From Nocardioides sp. CFH 31398 (lineage in GTDB: Bacteria > Actinomycetota > Actinomycetes > Propionibacteriales > Nocardioidaceae), in NCBI RefSeq assembly GCF_022436705.1, contig NZ_JAKUHT010000019.1:1-61504 (forward strand): DNA of 61,504 bases, written 5' to 3'. The notes beneath the pieces were generated by a model that saw nothing but the letters and a program-made list of their open reading frames with translations, was not told where the DNA came from and made no database searches. The position numbers and the translations under genes are program-made. Numbering within the stretch: position 1 is the stretch's first letter; the number at the start of each line of letters is the position of its first letter. Positions 7,999 through 16,437 of this stretch are shown one piece after another.

Positions 7999-9324
7999 TT
8001 ACTCGGCGAGCTCGCGGGTGACGACCTCGTCGATCTCGGCGACCTCGCCGCCGTCGAGGGAGTTCACGAGCTCCAGCTCGGTCTCCGAGGCCCACTCGTA
8101 GGCACCGAAGGTGCCGGAGACGATGCCGGTCTCGGTGTAGTCGTAGCTGCCGGTGACGCCCTCGTAGTCGATGTCCTCGCCGTCGCGGATGGCGGCGATG
8201 CCCTCCTCGTAGGTGCTCACCTTCGTCCCGCCGTCGCCGGAGACCTCGTACATCGCCTCGGTCCAGTCGCTCGCGCAGGCGCTGCCGGCCTGCTCGATGG
8301 CGAGCGCGGTGGTGACCATGAGGTCGTAGTACTGCAGCACGTAGGAGTTCTGGGCGTCGCCGAGCTCGGCGTACTCCGAGGACTCCCACAGTGGCTTCAG
8401 GAAGTCGAACGCGGGGCCCTCGACCTGGGTGGTCGCCGCGGTCAGGACCGCCTGGTGCTGCTCGATCGCGCCCATGGTGGCGGCGCGCGGGAACGACTCC
8501 TGCAGCCACTCCGAGCTGCCGACGATGTAGAGCGACAGGCCGGCCTCGGCCGCCTGCTTCACCATCGTGCCGCCGTCCTCGGCCTGGCTGAACAGCATGA
8601 GGGCGTCGGGGTCGGCGGACTCGAGCGTGCTGATCGTGCTGCGGTACGACGGCTGCTCGGGCTGGACGTCGAGCACCTCGACGACGTCCATCCCGAGCTC
8701 CTCGGCGGCGGCGACCGCGGCGTCCTTCTGCAGCTGGCTGCCGGCGATCTGGGTCGCGACGACCGCGATGGTCTGCGCCCCCTCCTCCTGGGCCTGCAGG
8801 ACGGCGGCGACGGCCTGCGCCGTGTCCATCGGCGAGCCGCGGAACAGGGGCTCGTCGGCGGTGCCGCCGATCGCGGCCTCGATGGAGCCCCCGTGCACCG
8901 ACGGCATCAACGGGCCGTCGTTCTGCTCCTGCTGCTGCAGCATGAACTCGCGGTAGGAGCCGTACTCGTGGGCGGGGTTCAGCAGGATGTCGACCTGCTC
9001 CCGCTGGAGGAAGTTGCGGGCCACCGAGGCCTCGCCCACGGTGCCGATGTCGTCGTGGACGACCTCCCACTCGCGCCCGAGAGGCGGGTCGGCGTTGATG
9101 ACCTCCTCGGCGAACAGGTCGACGATCCCCTCGAAGAAGGGGCCGACGTCCGCGAACGCGCCCGTGTAGTAGTTGAGGTGGCCGACGGCGAGCGGCCCGT
9201 CCTCCGACGCGCACGCGCCGCTGCCGGCGGACGAGCTGCCGCTGGCGCAGGAGGTGAGGGACAGGCCGAGGGTGGCGGCGGCGGCGACGGCGCCGAGGCG
9301 CCGCGCCGAGGTGCGCTGGGTCAT
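7999..9324 (-). CDS. ABC transporter substrate-binding lipoprotein, branched-chain amino acid / amide type
   Basis: A 441-residue periplasmic-binding-protein-like lipoprotein. The signal peptide (TSARRLGAVAAAATLGLSL) ends in a clear lipobox, LTSC. The mature part (VGHLNYYTGAFADVGPFF) has the type I fold of LivK/AmiC/UrtA-like receptors. It is the last gene of the five-gene importer operon read from 12718. Gene order is H-M-G-F-K. Given the neighbouring catabolic genes, the ligand is more likely an organic acid, amide or aromatic compound than an amino acid. That is inference. Confidence 0.9.
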   Translation of the reverse strand: MTQRTSARRLGAVAAAATLGLSLTSCASGSSSAGSGACASEDGPLAVGHLNYYTGAFADVGPFFEGIVDLFAEEVINADPPLGREWEVVHDDIGTVGEASVARNFLQREQVDILLNPAHEYGSYREFMLQQQEQNDGPLMPSVHGGSIEAAIGGTADEPLFRGSPMDTAQAVAAVLQAQEEGAQTIAVVATQIAGSQLQKDAAVAAAEELGMDVVEVLDVQPEQPSYRSTISTLESADPDALMLFSQAEDGGTMVKQAAEAGLSLYIVGSSEWLQESFPRAATMGAIEQHQAVLTAATTQVEGPAFDFLKPLWESSEYAELGDAQNSYVLQYYDLMVTTALAIEQAGSACASDWTEAMYEVSGDGGTKVSTYEEGIAAIRDGEDIDYEGVTGSYDYTETGIVSGTFGAYEWASETELELVNSLDGGEVAEIDEVVTRELAE

Positions 9325-9399
9325 GACGATGCTCTTTTCTGAGGGTGGGGTTCTGAGGGTGGGGCGCGGGGTGGGGCGCGGGGTCCGGCCAGTGGGGGG

Positions 9400-10092
9400 T
9401 CACAGCCGGTAGCCCTGCTTGAGGGTGGTGTCGTCGACCCGGGAGGCCTCCTCGACGAGGAAGACGCGTCCGAGGTTGAGGATGAGTGCGCGGTCGGCGA
9501 TCGCCAGGGTCTTGCCGGCGTTCTGCTCGGCGAGCAGGACTCCGATGCCGCGCTCGGTCTGGATCTTCTTGATGGTGGAGAAGAGCTCGTCGACGTACTT
9601 CGGGGACAGGCCCGCGGTGGGCTCGTCGAGCAGCAGCAGCTGCGGGTCCTGCATGAGAGCGCGGCCGACGGCGACCATCTGGGCCTCACCGCCGCTGAGG
9701 GTGCCCGCGCTCTGGTCGTACCGGGCGGAGAGCTGGGGGAAGAGGTCCATGACCTCGGCAAGCCGCTCGGCCCGTGGGCGCTTGCCGATCATCCCGCCGA
9801 TCGCCAGGTTCTCGGCGACGGTGAGGTCGGGGAAGACGTTGGCCTCCTGGGGCACGTAGGCCATGCCGGCGGCGGCGAACCGGTGCGGGGCCCACGCGCC
9901 GACGTCCGTGCCGTCGAGGCGCATCGACCCGCCGCTGAGCGGCAGGAGCCGGGCGATGGTCTTCATCAGCGTGCTCTTGCCGGCGCCGTTGGCGCCCAGG
10001 ACGGCGAACACCTCCGCCCCGACGGTGAAGGACACGTCGTGCAGGACGGTGACCTCGCCGTAGCCGCTGCTGATCGCGTCGCACTCAAACAT
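9400..10092 (-). CDS. ABC transporter ATP-binding protein, LivF-type
   Basis: A 230-residue ATPase of the HAAT (LivF) class. Walker A GANGAGKST, signature TLSGGEAQMVAVGRAL and Walker B LLLLDEPTAGLSP are intact. Its start overlaps the LivG-type gene by 8 bp. It should energise the importer with LivG. A 75-bp gap with short G-rich tandem repeats (TGAGGGTGGGG twice) separates it from the binding-protein gene. Confidence 0.95.
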   Translation of the reverse strand: MFECDAISSGYGEVTVLHDVSFTVGAEVFAVLGANGAGKSTLMKTIARLLPLSGGSMRLDGTDVGAWAPHRFAAAGMAYVPQEANVFPDLTVAENLAIGGMIGKRPRAERLAEVMDLFPQLSARYDQSAGTLSGGEAQMVAVGRALMQDPQLLLLDEPTAGLSPKYVDELFSTIKKIQTERGIGVLLAEQNAGKTLAIADRALILNLGRVFLVEEASRVDDTTLKQGYRL

Positions 10093-10909
10093 GGCTGGTC
10101 CCCAGGTACTTCTCGGCGAGCGTGGCGTCGGCGCGGACCTCGGCGGGGGTGCCCTGGAGCACCACCTGGCCCTCCGCCATGAAGTGGACGTGGGCGCAGG
10201 TGTCCCAGATCAGGTCGAGGTCGTGCTCGATGATCAGCACCGACATCTCCCCGGCGGCGGTGCGCTCGCGCACCAGCTCCATGACCTTGTCGGTCTCCGC
10301 CTGCGGCAGGCCCGCGGTCGGCTCGTCGAGCAGCAGGAAGGACGGGCGCAGCAGCAGGCAGCGGACGATGTCGAGCAGCTTCTTCTCCCCCGCCGACCCG
10401 GCGTGGCCGTCGGGGTCGGCGAAACCGAACCGCTCGAGGTAGGTGTCGATGGTGGCCTCCGACTCCCGCCGGAAGGCCCGCTCCCCGAACAGCGAGAAGA
10501 AGCGCTCACGGCGCGACGCCGCCAGGGCGAGCAGCATCGACTCGCGGATGGTCAGGCTGTCGAAGTCCTGGATGACCTGGTTCGACTTCACCACACCCAT
10601 CCGGGCGACCGCGTCGGCGCTCATGCCGGACAGCCGACGCTCGCCGCCGTCCGCCGCGTGGTGGACGACGGTCCCGGTGGTGGGCGCGACGGCCTGGGTC
10701 ACCAGCTTCATCAGGGTCGTCTTGCCGGCGCCGTTCGGGCCGATCAGGCCCTCGATGCCGTGGCGTCCGAGCTCGAGGCGCGGGACGTCGACGACCGTGC
10801 GGCCGCCGTACCTCTTGGTGACGTCGGTCAGGGTCAGCACCGGCTCGCCGGTGCGGGCCGGCAGCGCCGCCGGGGGCGTGCTGTCGGTCCTCGTGGGTGC
10901 GGCACTCAT
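10085..10909 (-). CDS. ABC transporter ATP-binding protein, LivG-type
   Basis: A 274-residue ATPase of the LivG class with Walker A GPNGAGKTT, a signature AGSAGEKKLLDIVRCLL that departs from the usual LSGGQ, and Walker B FLLLDEPTAGL. The ATG at 10909 lies in an ATGA overlap with the stop of the upstream permease gene. The frame is open further upstream, but that part is a shadow of the permease. The first 20 residues (SAAPTRTDSTPPAALPARTG) look disordered. Confidence 0.93.
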   Translation of the reverse strand: MSAAPTRTDSTPPAALPARTGEPVLTLTDVTKRYGGRTVVDVPRLELGRHGIEGLIGPNGAGKTTLMKLVTQAVAPTTGTVVHHAADGGERRLSGMSADAVARMGVVKSNQVIQDFDSLTIRESMLLALAASRRERFFSLFGERAFRRESEATIDTYLERFGFADPDGHAGSAGEKKLLDIVRCLLLRPSFLLLDEPTAGLPQAETDKVMELVRERTAAGEMSVLIIEHDLDLIWDTCAHVHFMAEGQVVLQGTPAEVRADATLAEKYLGTSHV

Positions 10910-11823
10910 GCGGAGGCTCCCTTCGCGGCGCCCGGGGCGCGTCGCTTGCGGCCGTCCCCGAGGAGGCCGGCGGGGCGGAACAGGATGACGAGCATCAGGA
11001 CCATGCCGAAGGCCATCAGCTGCAGGTCGGGCAGCAGGAGGCTGTACTCGCGGGGCACCTCCACGTACTGCTCGACGACGATGTCGAACAACCCGACGGT
11101 GAGGAGCGCGCCGAAGAACGCGCCGAGCACCCGGGTGCGGCCGCCGAGGATCAGGGCGATCCACACCACGAAGGTCGTGTCGGCCAGGAGCAGCCGCGGC
11201 ACCAGGAACTGCTGGACGGCGGCGTCGAGGCCGCCGATGGTGCCCATCAGCGCGCAGGTGACGGCGAAGAAGACGACCTTGTGGCGGAACGTCGGCTTGC
11301 CGAGGCTGCGGGCGAGGGGCTCGTTGTCCTGGATGCTGCGGATCAGGCGGCCGTAGGGCACCCGGCTGACCTGGCGGGCGTAGAGGACGAGCGCGGCAGC
11401 GATGGCGACGAGCACCCCGAGGTAGGCGAGGGTCGTGGCGCGGTAGTCGCCGAGGTCGAACGGCAGCGGCACGGTGCCGAGGCCGACGACGCCACCGGTG
11501 AGCTGGTCCTCGGTGGTGGAGAGGTGCCACACGATCGTGGCGAAGGCCAGGGTGGCGACGAGCACCGCCTCGTTGTCGAGGTCGAGGATGAGCCAGCCGA
11601 GGGCGGCGGCGACGAGGCCCGTGACGACGGTCGCGATCACCAGGGCGAGCCCGAAGGGCTGCTCGGCCTCGATGACGAGGATCGCGGTGAGGTACATGCC
11701 GAGGCCGGAGAACCCGACGACGCCGAAGTTGACGATGCCGGCCTGGCCGAACTGCAGGTGCAGCAGCGCCCCCAGGCAGACGATGATCGCGAGGGTCGAC
11801 AGCGGGAAGATCAGGGCGTCCAC
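10906..11823 (-). CDS. ABC transporter permease, LivM-type
   Basis: A 305-residue polytopic membrane protein with about eight hydrophobic segments (LSTLAIIVCLGALLHLQFGQ; IVNFGVVGFSGLGMYLTAIL; FGMVLMLVILFRPAGLLG). The C-terminal FRPAGLLGDGRKRR is typical of LivM. The start is GTG 11823, one base after the stop of the LivH-type gene, so it is translationally coupled. Confidence 0.93.
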   Translation of the reverse strand: MDALIFPLSTLAIIVCLGALLHLQFGQAGIVNFGVVGFSGLGMYLTAILVIEAEQPFGLALVIATVVTGLVAAALGWLILDLDNEAVLVATLAFATIVWHLSTTEDQLTGGVVGLGTVPLPFDLGDYRATTLAYLGVLVAIAAALVLYARQVSRVPYGRLIRSIQDNEPLARSLGKPTFRHKVVFFAVTCALMGTIGGLDAAVQQFLVPRLLLADTTFVVWIALILGGRTRVLGAFFGALLTVGLFDIVVEQYVEVPREYSLLLPDLQLMAFGMVLMLVILFRPAGLLGDGRKRRAPGAAKGASA

Positions 11824-11824
11824 G

Positions 11825-12718
11825 TCAGCCCCTCCCCACCAGCGCGCGCAGGCCGGACGTCGTACGGCTGGGGCCGGCCCTGCGGCTGCCCTTCACGCGG
11901 AGCACGAGGATGAACAGCGCCAGCAGCAGCACCTGCGCGTAGAGCGGCTCGGTGAGCCGGGTCAGCAGGGCGGTCACCACGCCGGCGGCGGCGCCCGCGA
12001 CGAGAGCGCCGCGCACGTTGCCGATGCCGCCGACGATCGCGACCATCACGACCACCAGCACGAGGTTCCAGCCGAGCTGGTAGTCCACGAAGCTGAAGAC
12101 GCCGATGAAGATCCCGGCGAGGCCGCCGGCGACGCCGGCCACGAACCACACGAGCACGGACGCCTTCGTCGGGTCGATGCCGCTGGCGACGGCGAGGTCG
12201 CGGTTGTTGGCGAGCGCCCGCATCATCTGGCCGTACCTCGACCGGTAGGTCATGAGGTAGGCGCCGGTCACCATCACGGCGACGAGAGCGAGGGCCCACA
12301 GCTGGGCGCTGGTGACGCCGGTGCCGAGGATCGAGAAGTACGACGGGTCGCGCAGGTCGAACAGGTAGAGCTCGACGCCGAAGACGACCCGCAGGGTGTG
12401 GCGCAGCAGGAACGACAGGCCGACGGACAGCACGATCATCTCGACCTGGCCGACGCCGCGGCGCTGGGCGGGGCGGAAGACGCAGAGGTACGTCGCGACG
12501 CTGAGCAGCCCGGCCATCACCGCCGCCGGAAGGATCGCGACGTAGAAGTTCAGGCCCAGCGTGACGTTGAGCAGGACCGCGAAGTACGCACCGGACGTCA
12601 TCGTCTCGGCGTAGGCCACGTTGATGAAGCCGTTCAGGTAGTAGATCAGCGTGAAGCCGATGGCCGCGAGCACCAGCGGCGCAGCCTCGATCAGCCCGAT
12701 CAGGACGAGGTCGATCAC
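11825..12718 (-). CDS. ABC transporter permease, LivH-type
   Basis: A 297-residue permease with multiple hydrophobic helices (LVLAAIGFTLIYYLNGFINV is a LivH signature; MVAIVGGIGNVRGALVAGA is the cytoplasmic loop region). The start is GTG 12718, which overlaps the stop of a 16-codon leader reading frame in a GTGA. It is the first structural gene of the importer operon, and an operator-like palindrome lies about 60 bp upstream of the start. Confidence 0.93.
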   Translation of the reverse strand: MIDLVLIGLIEAAPLVLAAIGFTLIYYLNGFINVAYAETMTSGAYFAVLLNVTLGLNFYVAILPAAVMAGLLSVATYLCVFRPAQRRGVGQVEMIVLSVGLSFLLRHTLRVVFGVELYLFDLRDPSYFSILGTGVTSAQLWALALVAVMVTGAYLMTYRSRYGQMMRALANNRDLAVASGIDPTKASVLVWFVAGVAGGLAGIFIGVFSFVDYQLGWNLVLVVVMVAIVGGIGNVRGALVAGAAAGVVTALLTRLTEPLYAQVLLLALFILVLRVKGSRRAGPSRTTSGLRALVGRG

Positions 12719-12765
12719 CTCGTCGGACCGCCGAGCGCGTCCGGCCCGGGGAGCGGGAGACTCAT
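12715..12765 (-). CDS. Possible 16-residue leader peptide coupled to the LivH-type permease
   Basis: An ATG at 12765 follows a strong Shine-Dalgarno (GAGAGGAGG, 4-base spacing) and encodes MSLPLPGPDALGGPTR before a TGA that overlaps the permease GTG by three bases. The permease GTG itself has only a weak RBS, so ribosomes finishing this mini-ORF could deliver translation to it. It may instead be a chance frame within the leader. No attenuator-like codon run is visible. Confidence 0.4.
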   Translation of the reverse strand: MSLPLPGPDALGGPTR

Positions 12766-12777
12766 GCGTCCTCCTCT

Positions 12778-12793
12778 CGATTATCGATGATCG
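12778..12793. promoter_or_regulatory. Operator-like palindrome, copy A (importer promoter)
   Basis: CGATTATCGATGATCG is a 16-bp palindrome with one mismatched pair centred on ATCGAT. It sits just upstream of the leader RBS of the importer operon. Copies B (13914) and C (22865) share GATTATCGAT. The likely binders are the GntR/FCD regulators at 21801 and 24651 (inferred). Confidence 0.65.
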
Positions 12794-12891
12794 CTGGAAC
12801 CTAGCAAAGTCTGTGTGAGCCGCACCACACCTGGCGGCCTCAAGATTTGCTCAGCGGTCGACGCGTCGAGCCGGACGACGCCCGGGCGCCC

Positions 12892-13851
12892 TCAGACGAT
12901 CGCGACGGGGTCGAGCATCGAGCCGGTCGCGCCCCTCACCCGGGCCGGCAGCGCGAGGAAGAGGAACTCGTGGACGCCGTCGCGCGCGAGGTCCTCGAGG
13001 TAGATGGACTCGAACAGGTAGATCCCGTTCTCGATCAGCAGCAGGGTGTGCACCGGCTGCGGGTTCGCGGGCACACCGGGGTCGGGGGCGGGCTGCACCT
13101 CGAAGGTCTCGGTGTCGCTGCCGACTGCCACGGCACCCGCCTCCATCAGCCACCGGGCGGCCGTGACGTCGGGCCCCGCGGTGCGGTGGGCGGCCATGCG
13201 CTCCGGGTCGGGCCACTCCGACAGGTAGCCGGTCCGCACCAGGACGACGTCGCCCGGCCGCACCTCCACCCCCTGGTGCGCGCACACGGCCTGCAGCTCC
13301 TCGGCGGTCACCGGGTCGTGGGCCGGGAGGGCCGTCACGCCGCGATAACCGGGCACGTCGAGCAGCAGTCCGCGGGTCATGAAGTCGGGCAGCTTGGCTG
13401 CGTCGCCGAGCGTCGGGCCGTGGTCGCCGAGGTGCGTCGTGGCGGACACGCCGCCGTACCAGTGGTCGTCGTCGCCGATGGTCATGTGCGCCAGGGCGTC
13501 GACGTGGGCGCCGCTGTGCGACGTGCCGGAGACGACCTCGGCCATGTAGCCCAGCCCGACGTCGTTGACCGGCCCCCAGGGCTGCATCCCGTCGCCCCGC
13601 AGCCCCGCGGGTGTGCGGTACATCGAGACGACGAACGGCGGGTGGGCGCCGAACACCGGCATGCCCGTGAACCGCGGGACCGACAGCGTGTAGCGCCGCC
13701 CCTGGGTCGGGATCCTCAGCGCGGCGAGCAGGTCGGCCGGGCGCTGCCGGGCGGCCGGCCCCCGCTCCGGGTCGACCTCCCAGGCGGTGGGGCCGTCGGC
13801 GGGGACGTCCCCGCCCTCGGGGGTCTGGTGGGGTGCGGCGGCCTGGTCCAT
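12892..13851 (-). CDS. Cyclase-family hydrolase (kynurenine formamidase-like)
   Basis: A 319-residue member of the cyclase / KynB-like metal hydrolase family. HSGAHVDALAHM matches the metal-binding HxGTHxDxxxH motif, and VLVRTGYLSEWP and VGSDTETFEV are also family-like. Related enzymes hydrolyse N-formylkynurenine or isatin, or act as bile-acid 7-alpha-dehydratase-like or lactone-opening proteins. The start ATG 13851 is preceded by CAGGAGG. It is divergent from the alcohol dehydrogenase operon, with operator copy B between them. It points towards the importer, with about 100 bp separating its stop from operator copy A. The substrate is not determinable; the context suggests amide or ring hydrolysis in the local pathway. 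Confidence 0.85.
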   Translation of the reverse strand: MDQAAAPHQTPEGGDVPADGPTAWEVDPERGPAARQRPADLLAALRIPTQGRRYTLSVPRFTGMPVFGAHPPFVVSMYRTPAGLRGDGMQPWGPVNDVGLGYMAEVVSGTSHSGAHVDALAHMTIGDDDHWYGGVSATTHLGDHGPTLGDAAKLPDFMTRGLLLDVPGYRGVTALPAHDPVTAEELQAVCAHQGVEVRPGDVVLVRTGYLSEWPDPERMAAHRTAGPDVTAARWLMEAGAVAVGSDTETFEVQPAPDPGVPANPQPVHTLLLIENGIYLFESIYLEDLARDGVHEFLFLALPARVRGATGSMLDPVAIV

Positions 13852-13913
13852 GGTGGGTGCCTCCTGGCGATCCGAGATGGTCGTTGACGGGCTACGTGAC
13901 GCTGGTTACATTT

Positions 13914-13929
13914 CGATTATCGATTAAAG
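13914..13929. promoter_or_regulatory. Operator-like site, copy B (cyclase / alcohol dehydrogenase intergenic)
   Basis: CGATTATCGATTAAAG shares 11 contiguous bases (CGATTATCGAT) with copy A and includes two tandem TCGATTA heptamers (13913-13926). It lies in the 116-bp divergent promoter region, so one bound regulator could control both directions. Confidence 0.65.
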
Positions 13930-13967
13930 GCGTCTCGCGTCAAAGGACGCGTGAGAGGGGCTGCGAC

Positions 13968-15038
13968 ATGGTCGACACGTCCGACGGCCTCATGGAGGCC
14001 GTGGTCGTCACGGCACCCGGGGAGCTCGAGATCAGCCGCATCCCGGTCCCGGAGCCGGGCCGCGACGAGGTGCTCGCCCGCGTGCGCTCGGTCTCGATCT
14101 GCGGCACCGACGCCCACCTGATCAACGGCGACTACCCGGGTTTCTGGCCCCCGGCGTTCCCGTTCACCCCGGGCCACGAGTGGGCGGGCGAGGTCGTCGC
14201 GCTCGGACCCGGCGCCGAGGCGTACGGGTTCTCCGTCGGCGACCGCGTCTGCGGGACCAGCCACAACGCGTGCGGTGCGTGCCAGAAGTGCGTCGAGGGC
14301 CACTACAACCTCTGCGAGAACTACGGCGTCCCCGGCCTGCACGCGCAGTACGGCCACAACGTCACCGGCGTCGACGCGACGTACGCCGTCCACTCGGTGA
14401 AGTGCGTGTTCGCGATCCCCGACGAGATGTCGTACGACGTCGCCTCGATCGTCGACCCCGCCAGCATCGCCCTGCACGTGGCGCGGCGCGGCGGCATCCA
14501 GGCCGGCGACACGGTCGCCGTCACCGGCGCCGGGGCGATCGGCCTGCTCGCCGCCGAGTCCGCCCGCGTCTGCGGCGCCGCCCGCGTCATCGTGGTCGGG
14601 CGGGGCAGCCGCCTCGAGTTCGCCGACGGTTGGGGCTACGAGACCGTCGACACCCGCGCCACCGACGACCCCGCCGGGGAGGTCCGCCGCCTGACCGGCG
14701 GCCGCGGCGCCGACGTCGTCCTCGAGTGCGCCGGGGTGCCGCAGACCCTCCAGTGGGCGATGGCCATGCTGCGCCGCGGCGGACGCTGCGCAATGGTCGG
14801 CATCCCCACGCAGGACGTCGCCCTCTCCTGCCAGTCGCTCGTCCTCGACGAGCTCGAGCTCGTCGGCTCGCGGGCCTCCGCCGGGGAGATGCGCCGGGTG
14901 CTGCCCTTCGTGGCCGACGGTCGCATCCGGGCGTCCGAGCTCGTCACCCACACCTTCGCCCTCAGCGAGTACCACAAGGCCCTGGCCACCTTCAACGACC
15001 GCGCCAGCGGCGCGATGAAGATCGTCGTCAACCCCTGA
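13968..15038 (+). CDS. Zinc-dependent medium-chain alcohol dehydrogenase
   Basis: A 356-residue MDR-family dehydrogenase. CGTDAHLINGDYPG and TPGHEWAGEVVALG carry the catalytic zinc ligands (C, H, E). CGACQKCVEGHYNLC is the structural zinc lobe. VAVTGAGAIGLLAAESARV is the NAD(P)-binding Rossmann loop. ATG 13968 has GAGAGGGG upstream; an in-frame upstream extension overlaps operator B and was rejected. It resembles threonine/sorbitol/galactitol dehydrogenase-like members. It is the first gene of the operon containing the molybdenum hydroxylase, so it probably oxidises an alcohol intermediate of that pathway. Confidence 0.92.
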   Translation: MVDTSDGLMEAVVVTAPGELEISRIPVPEPGRDEVLARVRSVSICGTDAHLINGDYPGFWPPAFPFTPGHEWAGEVVALGPGAEAYGFSVGDRVCGTSHNACGACQKCVEGHYNLCENYGVPGLHAQYGHNVTGVDATYAVHSVKCVFAIPDEMSYDVASIVDPASIALHVARRGGIQAGDTVAVTGAGAIGLLAAESARVCGAARVIVVGRGSRLEFADGWGYETVDTRATDDPAGEVRRLTGGRGADVVLECAGVPQTLQWAMAMLRRGGRCAMVGIPTQDVALSCQSLVLDELELVGSRASAGEMRRVLPFVADGRIRASELVTHTFALSEYHKALATFNDRASGAMKIVVNP

Positions 15039-15085
15039 CCCGGCACCACCCACCCACCCGTCCACCGAGCCGAGCAGGAGGTCCG

Positions 15086-15919
15086 ATGCGCTACACCAGC
15101 CCCCGCAGCGCCGACGAGGCGCTGGGGCTGCTCGCGGAGCACGGCGCCGGGGCGAAGGTCCTCGCCGGCGGCACCGACCTGCTCGTCGCGCTGCGCCACC
15201 GCACGGTCGAGCCGGCCGTCGTCGTCGACATCAAGCGCGTCGACGACTTCGACGAGCCGGTCCGCGTCACCGACGACGCGATCGTGGTCGGGCCGACCGC
15301 CACGATGGGCCGGCTCGCCGAGCTCGAGGAGGTACGGCGGCGCCACGTCGCCCTCGTGGAAGCGGCACTGACCGTCGGCTCGGTGGCGATCCGCAACCGC
15401 GCCAGCCTGGTCGGCAACTCCTGCAACGCCTCCCCCGGCGCCGACACCGCACCGGTGCTGCTGGCGCTGGGCGCCACGGTGACGATCGCCGGACCCGCCG
15501 GCGAGCGCACCGTCGGCCTGGACGACTTCTTCCTCGGCCCCCGCCGCACCGCCTGCGGACCGGACGAGCTCGTCACCGCGCTGCACCTGCCCCGGCCCCG
15601 GCCCGGCAGCGGCTCCGCCTTCCAGCGCATCACCCGCCGCCGCGGCGTCGACCTGGGCACGGTGAGCATCGCCGCCGTCCTCGGCCCGGACGACGACGTC
15701 GCGCTCGGCATGGGCGCGGTCGGACCGCGCCCCCTCGTCGCCCGCACCCGCCTCGGCGACCACGAGTCCACCGCGGCGGCGGTCGAGCACCTCGTCGCCG
15801 CCGCCACCCCCATCGACGACGTCCGCGCCGGCAGCGACTACCGCCGGGCGATGCTGCGGGTCCTCGCCCGCCGCGCCCTGGACACGGCCGCCCGCCGCCG
15901 CGACGAGGAGGCCGCATGA
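15086..15919 (+). CDS. Molybdenum hydroxylase FAD-binding subunit (CoxM/CutM-like)
   Basis: A 277-residue subunit with the FAD-binding PCMH fold: KVLAGGTDLLVALRHR near the N-terminus and TVGSVAIRNRASLVGNSCNASPGAD, the FAD-contacting segment. It transfers electrons from the Fe-S subunit to an acceptor. ATG 15086 has CAGGAGG upstream. It overlaps the next gene by 4 bp (ATGA). The order M-S-L is the classical coxMSL order, but the large subunit is not a CO dehydrogenase (see 16434-18788). Confidence 0.94.
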   Translation: MRYTSPRSADEALGLLAEHGAGAKVLAGGTDLLVALRHRTVEPAVVVDIKRVDDFDEPVRVTDDAIVVGPTATMGRLAELEEVRRRHVALVEAALTVGSVAIRNRASLVGNSCNASPGADTAPVLLALGATVTIAGPAGERTVGLDDFFLGPRRTACGPDELVTALHLPRPRPGSGSAFQRITRRRGVDLGTVSIAAVLGPDDDVALGMGAVGPRPLVARTRLGDHESTAAAVEHLVAAATPIDDVRAGSDYRRAMLRVLARRALDTAARRRDEEAA

Positions 15920-16437
15920 CCACGTTCGCCGCCACCGGGCCGTCCCCGGACCACGAGGACCCCGCCGTCACCGTGTCGACCACGGTCAACGGCGAGCACC
16001 GCACGATGAGCGTGCCGGCGCACCGCACCCTGCTCGAGGCGCTGCGCGACCAGCTCGCGCTCACCGGGTCGAAGACCTGCTGCGCCGAGGGCGAGTGCGG
16101 CGCCTGCACCGTGATCCTCGACGGCCACCCCGTCACCAGCTGCCTGGTGCTCGCCGTCGAGGCCGAGGGCCGCGAGGTCACCACCGTCGAGGGCCTCGCC
16201 CCGCAGCCCGGCGAGTTGAGCGACCTCCAGGAGGAGTTCCTCGCCGCCGGCGCCGTCCAGTGCGGGTTCTGCATCCCCGGCCAGGTCGTCGCCGCCGAGT
16301 GCCTGCTGCGCGCGAACCCCACCCCCAGCACCGCCGAGATCCGCGAGGGCATGTCGGGCAACCTGTGCCGCTGCGCCAGCTACGAGCGCATCGTCTGCGC
16401 CGTCCACGCCACCGCCGAGCGGAGGGCCGGCGCATGA
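15916..16437 (+). CDS. Molybdenum hydroxylase [2Fe-2S] subunit (CoxS-like)
   Basis: A 173-residue small subunit with two [2Fe-2S] clusters. The plant-ferredoxin type motif is [16 protein letters not shown]. The all-alpha domain has CGFCIPGQ and NLCRCASYE. About 20 extra residues precede the conserved start (STTVNGEHRTMSVPAHRTLL). ATGA overlaps couple it to both neighbours. Confidence 0.95.
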   Translation: MTTFAATGPSPDHEDPAVTVSTTVNGEHRTMSVPAHRTLLEALRDQLALTGSKTCCAEGECGACTVILDGHPVTSCLVLAVEAEGREVTTVEGLAPQPGELSDLQEEFLAAGAVQCGFCIPGQVVAAECLLRANPTPSTAEIREGMSGNLCRCASYERIVCAVHATAERRAGA

